A stretch of DNA of 64,000 nucleotides, taken from NCBI RefSeq assembly GCF_019649055.1, contig NW_026570287.1:740708-804707 (forward strand), written 5' to 3'. Under the pieces are notes generated by a model. It searched no databases. It saw only the letters and a program-made list of their open reading frames with translations, and was not told where the DNA came from. The DNA is from Paramacrobiotus metropolitanus (lineage: Eukaryota; Tardigrada; Eutardigrada; Parachela; Macrobiotidae). Positions 51,122 through 62,908 of the stretch are shown piece by piece (the stretch's first letter is position 1; every line of letters begins with the position of its first letter). Position numbers and translations under genes: made by a program.

Positions 51122-51627
51122 TTACATGGCAAGCAATAAAAACCTCCCGAAACGAGCTGCGCACATTGCCAACTCCGATGCGCAAAGGTTGAATTGGTCA
51201 TACAAATAGTGCAACAGCGTTGCTTCTGCACATAAACATTGCCAAATCGCATTCGCTGTTTCTTGGGGGTAATATTCAAACAGCAGCAACTTTTTTAGCG
51301 TAAGAATCTTGAACTGGCAGCGCAGACAGACGATGATGTTTAAAGTGGCTATGCCGACAGACAGCAGGGGCGCGAGGAGAAGTTCTCGGCCCGAGATCTT
51401 TTCAAAATTAAAGGTCACTAACTCCAGGAGAACTAATACGTAGTCGACACCATGTACCAGACGAAACACTGCATAGCCATGGCGCATATGCAGCCAAATG
51501 CACAGCATACCAATTTGAGCTGAACACACCACTCAAGACGACTGTTTTCTTTCCAGTATTTTGTCAGCATCTGTTGGGACTCGAATCCCATTGTGGACAA
51601 AATGCTCCAAGCGTGCATTTTGCTCAC
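51122..51627 (-). CDS. Hydrophobic multi-pass fragment, unresolved
   Basis: Two overlapping minus-strand frames with membrane-like segments: KLVCCAFGCICAMAMQ (51627-51433 frame), and VDYVLVLLELVTF and LLLAPLLSVGIATLNIIVC (51532-51122 frame). The second recalls gustatory-receptor transmembrane helices, but exon structure could not be fixed. May be an exon pair of a receptor or a decayed copy. Confidence 0.25.
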
Positions 51628-52518
51628 AATGTCCCAACCGAAAATGCACGAGAGTATGCTGCCAACGCCTACCAGGACTACTGAGGCTTTTAAGGATAAT
51701 CAAGAAGTATTCGCAGAAAAGTCATCGCGCACTTGAAAAGTTTCGATTACCTTTATGCCGGCACTGTCATAAACGACACTCTACCTGTTTATTTATTTTA
51801 GTATTCGCCGTGTTTTTCCGTTCTGTTGCAACACGATACAAAAATTTACAGTGCATAGGTTAACTTTGTATATAGCTTTTAATTACTTGCCGTCTTAACT
51901 TCGCAATTCGCATAATTTACAAAAGTTATTCACGGATGGTACGGCACTGACGGCTCCTCCATTATCGATAACAACTTCTCTGGCAACACAAATCATTTCT
52001 TTTCTCCCGCAACTGAAGCAGGAATGGTTCTCAAACCTTACTTCTGCCTAAACCGTGGGGTTTTTAATTAGCAGATTATACATAAACATCCATCTAACAA
52101 AAAACAAAACACGCATCCATGAAGGTCTCAAGATCGTCCGCCATCCATTGTCCAAGAAAGAGCAAATAGTGCAAAATTCCGGATTTGAATTCTTTAGCAG
52201 GTTTACAAGCACATTCGTCTGAACAAACAGTTTTCTCGTGAAAATATTAGGCGGCTGTTATAATTCAAGGCTATGCTGATCTTTAAATTACAGTGCCTAT
52301 CTAAATACGTGTATTTTGGATTGCATATTACGAGCATTACAGTACAGTATATGCAGCTAATAACTCAGCAGAAGGGATGTTTAATTTCGATTCTTATTAA
52401 ACGTCAATTTTGACATAAAATAATGCAATATTAATGTACTGCGGACTTTTCTGCCCATAAAGGCCAGCTACTAACGGCGACAGTAAAATCGCTAAATTTT
52501 GGAGAAACCAGATCTTGC

Positions 52519-52928
52519 TCATGCAAACCTGCAATTCCCGCCTGCTGGCGCAATATAATGCTTATGTAGGCTCACGGTCAACTTGTAGTTTCCATGTAGT
52601 GGCTTCCAGTTCATACACAAACTAATAATGAGCCTTGAAAGTTGAACCATATCCTTCTGCAGCTGTCCATGCAGATTTGCAGGCCAGGTATTCAAGACTG
52701 TGTTGAAACTTTCTAAATTTGCACTCACAACAATAGGACGATTGTGTTGTTGGGATAACTTAGGAGGAGTGATTCTTGTTCCCGGTTATTTAAATTAAAC
52801 ATCACCTTCGCACAAAATACAGCAGTACAGATATAACTAAATAGTAAATACATAGGATGTATCATACTCCAAATATTGCTAGTATTCTGCGCTATAGATC
52901 CAATATTGTCCAGTGTCCATGCGGACAC
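52519..52928 (-). CDS. Gustatory-receptor-like exons (partial)
   Basis: Exon about 52928-52806 with a membrane segment (IHPMYLLFSYICTAVFCAK), a 47-nt intron (GTGATG...CTAAG), then 52758 to about 52576 (FNTVLNTWPANLH, LSRLIISLCMNWKP). The arrangement parallels the gustatory-receptor-like gene at 62909-63840, where a similar loop precedes the last transmembrane exon. The final exon was not located with confidence. Family assignment is tentative. Confidence 0.35.
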
Positions 52929-53433
52929 TGCTTACATACCAGATCGCTCAATCTGTATTAACTGGGACTTTTCAAAACTGTGCGTGCAGATGATTTTAGA
53001 TGCGCAAATACAGTACGAAGTACTAATAACGCAACAAACTGCAACTATTCCGTTACCATATGCTTCGCAAGCTTAGTTATGATCGGATCGGTATTATTTT
53101 ATCAGATTTTATTATTGTGTACGTAGCACTGCTAATTATATAATCTTGAAATACTCATTGTATGTCCAGCAGTTGCTGTGCTAATATCACTCACCGTAAG
53201 TCTGGAAAGCTAGAACCGAATGCAGAAAATAATAACCATCTGTTTGGTATTAAATTTACTGGTTCTTCTTATTGTCAGTGCTTCTACATGAGCGTTGCTG
53301 CCGACAGCAGATTTGGATGTATATATCGTAGTGCTTGAAAAGTTAATCATCGTATTCATGCCGGTAACAGTATGCCCACATTTTAATGATCATAACATAA
53401 CATCTTTAACCATAATCATTATTTCACTGTGCA
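52929..53433. other. Intergenic, no gene recognised
   Basis: May hold upstream exons of the gustatory-receptor-like fragment; nothing else seen. Confidence 0.3.
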
Positions 53434-54477
53434 TTAAGTTTTGAATACTACCCTCATAGCATTCCTTTGCAGCTGATGCATCAAAACAAGCGCAGCTTGC
53501 CGCCATTCCTTTGACGCAAAGAGGCACAGAATCGGGCTGATGGTGCAATCTAACGCAAATAAAAAGTTGGACATGGCCAGAATTCTTATGTCTATAACGG
53601 GAGTCACCGCCAGAATGCTATACACAACATGACCGGGCGTCCAGAAGACAATGCAGCTAGCAAAAAGAACTGTCAGCACTCCGAAATGGCGACTTCCGTG
53701 ATGTACTAAGGTGGCTCTTGGGCGGGAGGTATCCAAGCTAATCGATGATGACACTGACGGAATGCCGTCCCGGTATCGTCTCAAAGCCAACGACCCCACT
53801 TGCCGTGTCTGCCGAATAGCCGTCTTAATCTTCCACAGTACAACTGGATAGACGATAAGGACCATTAACTGAGGAACCACATGAGTCAAATATCCAAAGA
53901 TGTGCGCATATAAAATATAATCTGTAGCAAAATTATATAAACAGAAATCTTGTAGGCCACGCGAGCGCGCACGAGGATCTCTCCCGGCAAAAAGAGGAAT
54001 GCAGAGAACGTTGACAAATAACAACACACAGACAATCAATACAGCAGCAACTTTGCCGGTATGCTTTGCTCGGTAGTGAAATGGAAAGGTCACTGCCCAC
54101 AATCGGTTGATACTGATTAAGGCCTGCAGACAGATTAAAGTCGCACTAGTACTCTGCATGCAGTATAACGCTAACACACAAAAATGATCGCCAAAAATCC
54201 ATTGGAGGGATAAGTAATTGCTTATGTTAGCGATGCTATTGGTGGACGATTTAACAAGATCCATGAGCGACAGGCTTAAGAGGTAGCTGTTGAAAGGCTT
54301 CCGCAAACTTGGAAAACTGCAGAAAAGTGTAAGGAACAGAGCGTTGGTCAAATAGCTAATGAGTTCTATGGTGACATATAAATATCCCATAAAAACAACA
54401 TCTTCGTGTCGTACATCACTGTGGGTTAAATTGTTTGTCGCATTTCTGAACAAAAATTGGCTGTGATTTCCGGCCAT
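53434..54477 (-). CDS. Rhodopsin-like GPCR, intronless (NRLW family)
   Basis: 347 aa, seven clear helices. N-terminal glycosylation sites (NHS, NAT, NLT). TM2 has LSLMDL, TM3 begins after GDHFC and ends ISINRLWAVTFP, loop 2 has a Cys (QDFCLYN), TM6 FWTPGH, and TM7 CTISPILCLF in place of NPxxY. The DRY position is NRL, shared with the receptor at 15183-16247 and, as SRL, with the pseudogene at 56331-57400. Single-exon structure suggests spread by duplication or retrocopying. Ligand unknown. Confidence 0.87.
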   Translation of the reverse strand: MAGNHSQFLFRNATNNLTHSDVRHEDVVFMGYLYVTIELISYLTNALFLTLFCSFPSLRKPFNSYLLSLSLMDLVKSSTNSIANISNYLSLQWIFGDHFCVLALYCMQSTSATLICLQALISINRLWAVTFPFHYRAKHTGKVAAVLIVCVLLFVNVLCIPLFAGRDPRARSRGLQDFCLYNFATDYILYAHIFGYLTHVVPQLMVLIVYPVVLWKIKTAIRQTRQVGSLALRRYRDGIPSVSSSISLDTSRPRATLVHHGSRHFGVLTVLFASCIVFWTPGHVVYSILAVTPVIDIRILAMSNFLFALDCTISPILCLFASKEWRQAALVLMHQLQRNAMRVVFKT

Positions 54478-56330
54478 GTTTCGCGCTATAAAAATGAAGT
54501 TCCATACTTAATGCAGATGCATGGCTAACTTTAAGGACTACGATTTCTCGTATAATAATACAGTATATCCGGATTAGTAACCTTGGCAAAGAAACTTTTA
54601 AACTGCGCGAACCGTCTAGCTATTACCAGAACCTAACCAGCCTTTATTTCTTTGCGTGATCAGAAATCCCGCCCTATTGACCGGCTTATACTCGTATGAC
54701 CTAAACATGCTATTGACATTTGACAACCTTTACGCAAAGCTTTTACGCGAAGCGGCGTATTAAAATTATCTCCTCCTGCTGAATCATGTCGAATTATAGG
54801 CCAACTTACACATCTCTGGCCTCTGGGAAGAACCATTTCCGCTAGGCGATATAACTGAATTAGTACAGTGTCCCACTGTCCAGTTCTATTAGGTAAGCCG
54901 TGCCCATGTAATTAAGGGCGCCGGCGGCATTGATTTAATGTGTTATTTCAATAAAATAACAACTTTTTTATGGTACGATCACTACTCGTATCGTTGTCTG
55001 CACTCCCTTTAGAGCTAGGCATGCATGATTCTTCATATCTATACAGTACAGTTATAAAAAATCATGCATGCCAAGCAGACTGTACTGACACTGGTGTGAC
55101 TAGTACAGATAGCTCTATCGAGGTGGTTTACCCAGAGCTAATGCTAAAAGAAAGTAAACATTCCGTTTTCAAAAAACATGAGTACAGTAAGTATAAATTA
55201 TCAGTTTTAGACGCGAGTACTTCTAGAAAAATATATCGTACATATGTACGATAGAGGGCCATTCTTGGATGTCATCCCATAAATGGAATCCGTACGTACG
55301 GTACGGGACCGGGAGTACAAGTACTGAAACCGTCAGCTCAGGTACGCAGTTCTTTTTAGAAAACGTCGACCTTTAATGTTCATAGTTTATAAGGATTCCC
55401 GGTTGTGCTATGTTTAATCATGGCTTCGTGGTGACCATCGATTTCCCGTTGTGAGAGGGTTAGCATCACAACGTAAAGGAATTTCTCCTTGAAACTGTCA
55501 TGAAGTATTTTACTCTTTATTTTTTTGAACTCATAAATAATTCACTAACATTTGGATTAAATTTTTATGCGACTTAGAAATGAAATATAAACTGTAGCGG
55601 TGGCTGGACGTTCCAGGGGCCATAATATTTCAAAGTATTCTGTACACCAGGCCTACGCCCCGGCTTGCTTGCTCATGCATGCACTATTCCCCACCGGTAC
55701 CGACGATATGTCCAGTAATAATTGACACGGCAGCTGATGTCTGGTAAGTCATTTATCGATGTTTCAGGCAGATTTCCACCAAATATGAAACACCGGATAG
55801 AGTTGACTGGGTTTCGACTAATTATTCCCGACTACTGTTTTGGAGATATGCTAGAGATTATCTGTATAATCTATTCATTTATCCGCACCGCCGGCGTTTG
55901 TCGGCGATTATCACGGGCAGAAGCCACTGCGTGACTGGGGAATCCCTCTACATGGGCCGCATAGCGTATTACGTCAGTGAGTTCGCTGGAATTCTTTCAT
56001 AATCGGGAAGAGGACGCTTTTGACTCGCTCTTTTCATGTAATCATTAGATGACATTGTCCCACCAACTTGTTCCCACGGCACGCTCTATTATGTAGAAAA
56101 TCCGTAGGCTTATAAAGCCTAGAGATTGGAAATATCCTGACAATATGCGGAAATTGCTTATCCCATTGGATGTTTTGTTTGTCTCTGACGTAAAAAGAAG
56201 GATTAAAGATTGCAGCATCAGGCCAATGTTGTGGTTAAATATATATTATTATCCAAGCCCTTACGATAACTTCTATGTTGGTGTTGCACTGCTCCTCAAT
56301 TCGACAAGCAATATTTTAGCGATAAATTAA
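54478..56330. other. Intergenic region between GPCR paralogues
   Basis: Holds an inverted repeat with 13-bp arms at 55018-55030 and 55060-55072 and an 18-bp palindrome (ATCGTACATATGTACGAT) at 55234-55251. ORFs at 54970-55254 and 55722-55934 have no recognisable motif and are not called. Confidence 0.4.
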
Positions 56331-57400
56331 ATGGCTGTTTCTTCCCAGTCTTCAGGGATGCTAAAATATAATGTGACAGATACGTCACTGAATGCATCTT
56401 TGTCGCCTGTCGCGGCGGAGTCAGTTAACACAAATTCTATGGGATGTCTCTACACCATCTTGGAACTATTTAGTCTGCTTAGCAATCCTTTTTTCATTCT
56501 GGTATATAAAAAATCTCCACAAGCACTGACGCTTTGATAGCAGTATAAGGTTACAATACAAAAATGATCCCCAAGAAACCAAGGGATGTTTAAATTGTTC
56601 GTGATGTCGGCAATCCGAACGGTGAACATGTTGATAACGTCCAGTACCGCTAGATTTAGAACGTATTTATTGAAGGGCGTGTGCAGCTGCCTGGTTTATA
56701 TCCATGTCTTGATCAGTGTCAGTCGATTATGGGCAGTGACCTTACCGTACAGCTATCGATTACGGCACACTCATAAACTGACCACTTTACTAATTGCTTC
56801 AGTGGTTATATTTTCTAATTTCTTAGTCCTGTTACTTTTTATCGGCCAAGATCGTCGAGCTCGCGGACATGGTCAAGAAAACTTTTGCTTGTACCACTTT
56901 GTATACACTTCTTACTTTGGAGCATTAGGCTTTATAGCGCATGTCGTCCCTCAGATTCTTGTGATGATAATTTATCCAGTTGTTTTCTGGAGAGTTAGAA
57001 CTGTCCCGAGAAACAAGTCCCGGATTGCATCCGTACAAATGCGCGTCATCCCTATAATTCAAAACACTGATCACTCTGTTTCATCGAACGTTAACTTAGC
57101 AGGTAGCCTGACCAGTCTGGAAATACAGCCCCAGACTCCAGCCATTGCATGCGCAGCCACTGACAGGTCCACGTCTCACCACGGAAACCGGCATTTTGGA
57201 GTGTTAACGGTCTTGCTCATTAGTTGTGTTGTTCTTCGCACGCCGGGACATATTGCCAACGTTTTGGTGGCAGCCAAGCCGAATTTTGATATGAGGATCT
57301 TAGCAATATGCAATTTCATGTTTTCTCTAGAATGCCACCATTGTTGTCCTTGGACAGTTATACAAAAGCGTTGGGAAGCTGCACTGCTAAATTTATTATT
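56331..57400 (+). pseudogene. GPCR pseudogene with a 161-bp internal inversion
   Basis: Paralogue of the receptor at 53434-54477. The N-terminus and TM1 read from ATG 56331 (GCLYTILELFSLLSN). The TM2-TM3 segment (about 56526-56686) lies in the opposite orientation: its reverse strand encodes PFNKYVLNLAVLDV and GDHFCIVTLYC, matching the same place in the paralogue. From about 56690 the plus strand resumes with ISVSRLWAVTLP, TM4-TM6 (HFGVLTVLL, TPGHIAN). TM7 is then frame-shifted near 57334. Flipping the block restores an open frame across both edges, so the inversion is probably recent relative to the point decay. Confidence 0.85.
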
Positions 57401-57501
57401 AAAACCTAGTACTGAAGTACAGTGTAACAGTTTTTATTTTCTGTTAACTGCGAAGTGCTTGTGCTCTTGTTTGGAAAGATATGCTCTAGAGTACTCTAAT
57501 T

Positions 57502-57563
57502 CTTCCATTCATGCGTGTATGTACAAAGCAGATCTGCTTTGTACATACACGCATGAATGGAAG
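57502..57563. repeat. 62-bp perfect palindrome
   Basis: Arms of 31 bp (57502-57532 and 57533-57563) with no loop, centred on AGATCT. Lies just after the GPCR pseudogene. A perfect palindrome of this length suggests a very recent event or a mobile-element footprint. Confidence 0.95.
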
Positions 57564-57786
57564 TATTTTTCAAAGCATTTCGTCTGTGATGTACAGTGTG
57601 TACTGATAATTTTATTACAATTTTACTGTAAATAAAACTGCACACGGGGTGCTCTCCATTTAGCACACAAAAATACAAAAATGAAAATTAGAGTTGTTTC
57701 AACAGAAAAGGTCACAAGTTCCTGGCAGTCACGGTAGTTGTGATTGCAAAGTGGTACATCCAGATGTGGAGTTACGAAGCGCTCCG

Positions 57787-59080
57787 TCAACCCAGGCTTT
57801 GTGAAATAATAGAAACCGCTCCATGAGTGCGGGTTCGTTTACCACTTTTTGCAAAAAATAAGCTTCCAATCCGGTATGAAGTGGCACACGGTAAAAGTTT
57901 TTTCAATACGACAGTAACTCGACGGCGGTAATCAGCAGTCTTCGCCAAGTAGATGAGCTGAAATTATTGCAGTCGAGTGATTTACGTGCAATATTAATGT
58001 CATAATTTTCACATTTTAGGGTTAGTGAATTGAACACTTCTTAGTTCGGGCAGCTCCGTATTACAAACAGTTCTGTTCACAACGATATATTGAACCTGTT
58101 GTGGATGCATTAGTTGCGTGGTTAATAGAATATTAGTGAACTCGGAAAAATTGTGGAATATAGACTATGCTTACCGGAATGGTGGCGTAGCAGAATAAAA
58201 GTAACGCACGAAGTACCAGCTGCACAAACGGTTTCGAATTGTACTGTGGCGCGAACAAGCTAGAGGCGATCGGCGCTGGAAGCATCGCCACCGCGTACCA
58301 TGTAGCCGACCAGAAAAGCATTTTAACATTTCGATAGCGTTTCTTCACAATGGCATTACTTTGGCTGGGAGTGCTTGCTGATACAACTTGAGCGGAAACC
58401 TGACGTGTTAGTATAGACGTCCTCGTCCAAATGTAAACCAAAACGACAGAATACAGCAGAAAAACGATGATAATTGGTAACGCGACGCAGAATATTAGTA
58501 CAATCGTATACACATCGCTGCCACGGAACGGTAAAATTCCGCACATTCCCCAGGGTTTCATCGACTGCATATGCCCGCCAATATCGTAGAAGAATAGAAG
58601 ATTGCAGACAAAGGGCACGAAATACGGTGCCATAAGCATCGGCACGATGACCACTGGTTTCGTCCAATGAGCGTACGTGTGGGGGAACAGTACGGCGACA
58701 AACCGGTTGGTAGCGATGACCATCTGTGCCCAATCAGCGGAGTAGACGTTAGAGAAGTAGAACAGCACTACGTAGCGACAGAAATGCGCCGGCATACGCT
58801 GAGTGTGCTCACCGAAATACGCGGCAAAGGCCATCATGGGCATTTCGATGCTGCATAATACAAAATTTATAAAAAGGGAGTTGAGGATCAGTGAACCGGA
58901 GCCGGATCGCAGTCGGTGGGATGTAATAATGCCACATATTAACAGCAAATTGGAGGTAGCACCAAATATCGCGAAGAGAAGCATAAAAAATAGCCATGTG
59001 GTTAAACTAACGCGGTATTCCGTCCAAATTGAAATTGGTGTTGATGAATAGTTCACAGTTAAATTCATACTGTTATTCAT
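57787..59080 (-). CDS. Rhodopsin-like GPCR, two exons (TNRF family), copy 1
   Basis: Exon 1 59080-58175 encodes TM1 to most of TM7; exon 2 57957-57787 supplies the end of TM7 and the tail. The junction keeps frame (ATIP before GTAAGC; LIYLAK after TTTCAG). TM3 has HFCRYVV and ends ATNRFVAVLFP, with NRF in the DRY position. Loop 2 has a Cys (GMCGIL). TM7 end reads IPLIYLA, a variant of NPxxY, followed by a basic helix 8. N-terminal glycosylation sites NNS, NLT, NYS. Same exon structure and about the same length as copy 2 at 60256-61663. Confidence 0.85.
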
Positions 59081-60255
59081 TCCTTTGCAATATTACGACC
59101 GGATTTTCAAGATAAACCTGCTTATAAAAATGTTAAACCAGCGGAAACAACAGCACATTCGGTTTTGTACGGCTGTCACAGATAATAAACTAAAAGCTGT
59201 CGTTCTACAATTTACTAGCGGGTGTAAAAACTGACCCTATAACCAATGTCCCGGTAAAAATTACAGTAAGTCCATAAGTGAATTGTTCGGAGTAGAGAAG
59301 CGCGATGAGTTTGACAATTACCGGAAATAAATACCTTACATGAATGCGAGCCCGCCAATCAAGACCCCATCCAGAGATAATAGCTTTGGTGAAAGCTTTT
59401 TAGCCGTACATCCGCGCACTGAAGGGAGAGTGATCCAGAAGAATTAATTTGGTTTCCATTCCCAGCGTATCATATATAATGTAAAGCGTGATCGATCTTA
59501 ATGACAGTGACGTATATTTTTAAATTTGTTTGGGATAAGCAATCAATGCTCACTTAGGCTATGTGTGGTCCACTTCCGATGCACGATAAACAATTACAAC
59601 ATCTCATCATACAGCAGTGTGCACGCATTAGGAAATCCCGAATCGGGAGACGATATTAAAATTTGTGCATTTAAAATGTCGTCGAAAAAAATAAATTCGC
59701 TTCCGGGCGTAGCAAATAATTATTATTACGTTCTAGTTGATCGATACCACTTGAAATTATATATTGAAGTATCAGATAATAATTTACTTTGGTGCGGCAT
59801 GCACAAAAAAGCCCCACTTCATGGATTACGTAATGAAAATTAAACTATAATGTCGTATTGTATGCTGTTTCAAAGCTTTCATACCGAAACTACAGATACG
59901 CCGGCTCTATTGAGGTTCCTGCATGTTTGTTAAGCTTAATAAATGTAATTATGTAGTAAACACTCTCTAGGATATTGTATATTTTATTATTATTTTTAGT
60001 TACGTTGCGACGGTTTTTACATCTGTTTACAGTGGCCAATAAACAAATTGTGGAGACGTCAACATGCAGCACCTGAATATCGTACTGCTCGTGATGCAAA
60101 ATGCATTAAAACAGTCGATTTCGCAAATCTAACGTAGTCCCATGTCATTCCTGTTTCCCCGTTTGCAGTCACATTCCCGACCACAATTTCTATCATATGG
60201 TGAATGTACAGCATCTGCGGCTTCCCAGTTCCCAGTCAATTTGCGGTGATAGGCA
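59081..60255. other. Intergenic between the two TNRF-family receptors
   Basis: No gene recognised. A plus-strand 105-aa ORF at 59526-59843 lacks known motifs. Confidence 0.35.
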
Positions 60256-61663
60256 CTATAAAATACTTTTTATCCCCCCTGATAAAGGACCTTGGCTAGG
60301 TTTGCCAGAGTAGTGGCTTGAGTTCAACTCGGGCGAATGGACGGACCAGCAGCATGACCTGCGGAAGTTCCTCCACAGCTGTCTGATGCGATGCCGGTAA
60401 TCTTCCGTTTTCGCCAAGTAGATCAACTGAAACCGTAAGAAGGTCATAAGTAATGTCAAGATTTTTAACAGGTTCCACTTATGATTTGCCTAAACCGTAT
60501 AAGCTCCATGAAAAAAACACTTCGCATTAAAGATATTATATGCATGCATCACAATTATTTACACATTTGTGCCATAAAGGTGTGTAAGTAATTGTGGATT
60601 TAAATTGTGGACTATTTAGGATTTGAATTCATTGGCCCTAAATGACTGCAGTTTAAACAACTCCATAATATTTAATAATAACATATCAGCAACATGCTAA
60701 ACTGAGTTATTACCAGGTGCGATCAAGAATGGTTAATTTAACATGCATCCGTACCGGGCTAGTGGCGTACACAGCCAACAGTAATCCCCTCAGGACCAGC
60801 TGCAGCAACGGCTGCGAGTTGTACTCGGCGGAGAAAAAGCTGGATGTTATCGGCGCCGGTAGCAGCGCCGCTGAATACCACACCGCCGTTAGAAAAAGCA
60901 TCTTTACACTGCGATACCGTCGTCTGAACAGCGCACTCTGATTCCCTACGGCGACGGGATGACCTTCCGCCGATTCGATCTGTCGCTGCGACGTGAACGA
61001 CCGCGACCAGACCACCACGAAGATCGTGATATACAGTATACCTAACGCGGCAACCGGCAGCGCCACACATAACGCCACCACAACCGTGTACGTATTATTA
61101 TGCGGAAGGGGCTTCACACCGCAAGCGCCCCACGGTTTCATGGTTTGATAATGCGCTCCAATATCGTAGAACATAACGAGATTACAGGCAAATGGAATAA
61201 CGTAGGGAATGACCAGCATGGGAATGATCACTTTTGGAGTGGTCCACTTTGTGTATATATGCGGAAAAAAGATGGCGACAAACCGGTTAATGCCGATAGC
61301 CAGTTGGGCCCAGTCGACCGTGTAGACGAAGGAGTAATAAAATAATACGAGATATTTACAAAAGTATTTCGGTGCGTGTTGGTAATATTCACCGAAGTAG
61401 GTTGTGTATATCAGAATCGGCATATCGATGCCACACAGAACGAAATTAATAAATAAGCAATTTAGGATTAATATTCCTGATCCGCGGCGGAGTTTTCTGG
61501 ACGAAAGGACAGCACAAACTAACAAGGAATTGAGAAATGTCCCGAGGATGGCAAACAGTAGCATTACAATAAACCATATCGTTAAACTACTGCGGTACGT
61601 TATCCAAACCGGAATTTCCGCTGCGCTGGTATTAACAGCAACGGAATTTGTGGATGCATTCAT
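60256..61663 (-). CDS. Rhodopsin-like GPCR, two exons (TNRF/INRF family), copy 2
   Basis: Tandem paralogue of the receptor at 57787-59080. Exon 1 61663-60755, exon 2 60426-60256, phase 0 junction (ATSP before GTACGG; LIYLAKTEDYRHRIRQLW after TTTCAG). Shared landmarks: LILNCLFINFVLC in TM2, FCKYLVLFYYS and GINRFVAIFFP in TM3, MKPWGACG in loop 2, LLPAPITSSFF in TM6, SPLIY in TM7. Reading through the donor gives a truncated protein ending in DRTW, so the spliced form is preferred. Ligand unknown. Confidence 0.85.
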
Positions 61664-62908
61664 ACTTTAACCGTTTGGACTAATTAACAAAGAATAAGAA
61701 TAAAAGGTGTGATTATACCTTATAGGCGAACGTATTATGTTATAATTTAGCCGGTCTATCATCATATGGACTATATCATATCATCCCGAAAAATGGCTGT
61801 TGGTAACGGATTTGCAAAGTTGATTAGCTGAAATGGCAGGATATCGTGACAAATTGTAACGGATGTTTACTATTAGCAAAAGAACAATGATACCGGCGCA
61901 GTTTAAAAATTAATAGACATCTCGATGTTGATCAGCTTTAACACGAAAGCCTTTTAATCCGCGGAACGCGAGAATATACGAGCAGTATTACATGTCAACC
62001 AGTATCGAACGGAAGTGGATAATCAGTCTCCGTTAGCATCAATCCATTTGCGGTCCAGTAAGCCAGCGTCGACGAGACTGGATTGCAGCCAGATTATGTC
62101 TTGAAGAAAACTGGTCTGCGGTGATATCCCGGCAGGGAAGTGCATTTATTGCTTCCGCGAAAATGTTGTTCTTTACTCCGATGCCATGCTCTCATCCGAG
62201 TAATACTGCTGTACAAACAGCTAACTTTAAACGAACCATCACTTCATATACACGCAGCAATTTGGCTGCGTGTCGATACGGCACAGACAGTAATAACGTA
62301 TTGATTTTCCACCAAGAAACAGTTCCACGGAAAATATAATATGTGGCGTGAAAATTTCCAATCAAACAACGGCGGCTGTCAGTTAAAAATTTTAACTATT
62401 TTTAATCTCCAGAGAGGTGATTTTGTTGATTAACGATATTGAAAATGCAGTAGCCAACGCAGAAAATGCAGTAGAAAATGCAGTAGCCAACTGGGGTAAA
62501 ATATGTGCTAAGTTGCTAACACTGTTTTGTACGTTATGTCACTAACATTGTTTTGTCTGCAGTATTAACTGCATACCCAGATGTACTGTATAAATTTTAA
62601 TGGCCAAAAAATATAAATCCTTGCCTCTTCGATCCGATTTGTTATTTACGATGTATCGCTTACGATTTAAACTGTGTAACTGACTTTTTAACACCGACCA
62701 CACGGCTCCCGCCAAAAATTTGGGCGCAATCTGTGCGCGCAGTAGTGACGTGTGTCATATTGTGACGTGCAGAATGACTGTAAATTACTGTAATAACTGC
62801 ATGTAATTACTGTAAAGAAATTATTACACATTCGAAAACAATTTTGGCTTTCCTGCTCAGATATTCCAAGATGCTGTCTCATTATTATTCCCACTTACAT
62901 TATCCGAA
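61664..62908. other. Intergenic with a small tandem repeat
   Basis: The 12-mer GAAAATGCAGTA occurs at 62441, 62462 and 62474. No gene recognised otherwise. Confidence 0.4.

Noticed and set aside
59526-59843. 105-aa plus-strand ORF between the receptors
   Set aside because: No motif, no splice context, composition like the AT-rich intergenic background.
60725-60755. Truncated C-terminus ending DRTW for the second TNRF-family receptor
   Set aside because: A GTACGG donor and a matching downstream exon with SPLIY and helix 8 explain the gene better than read-through.
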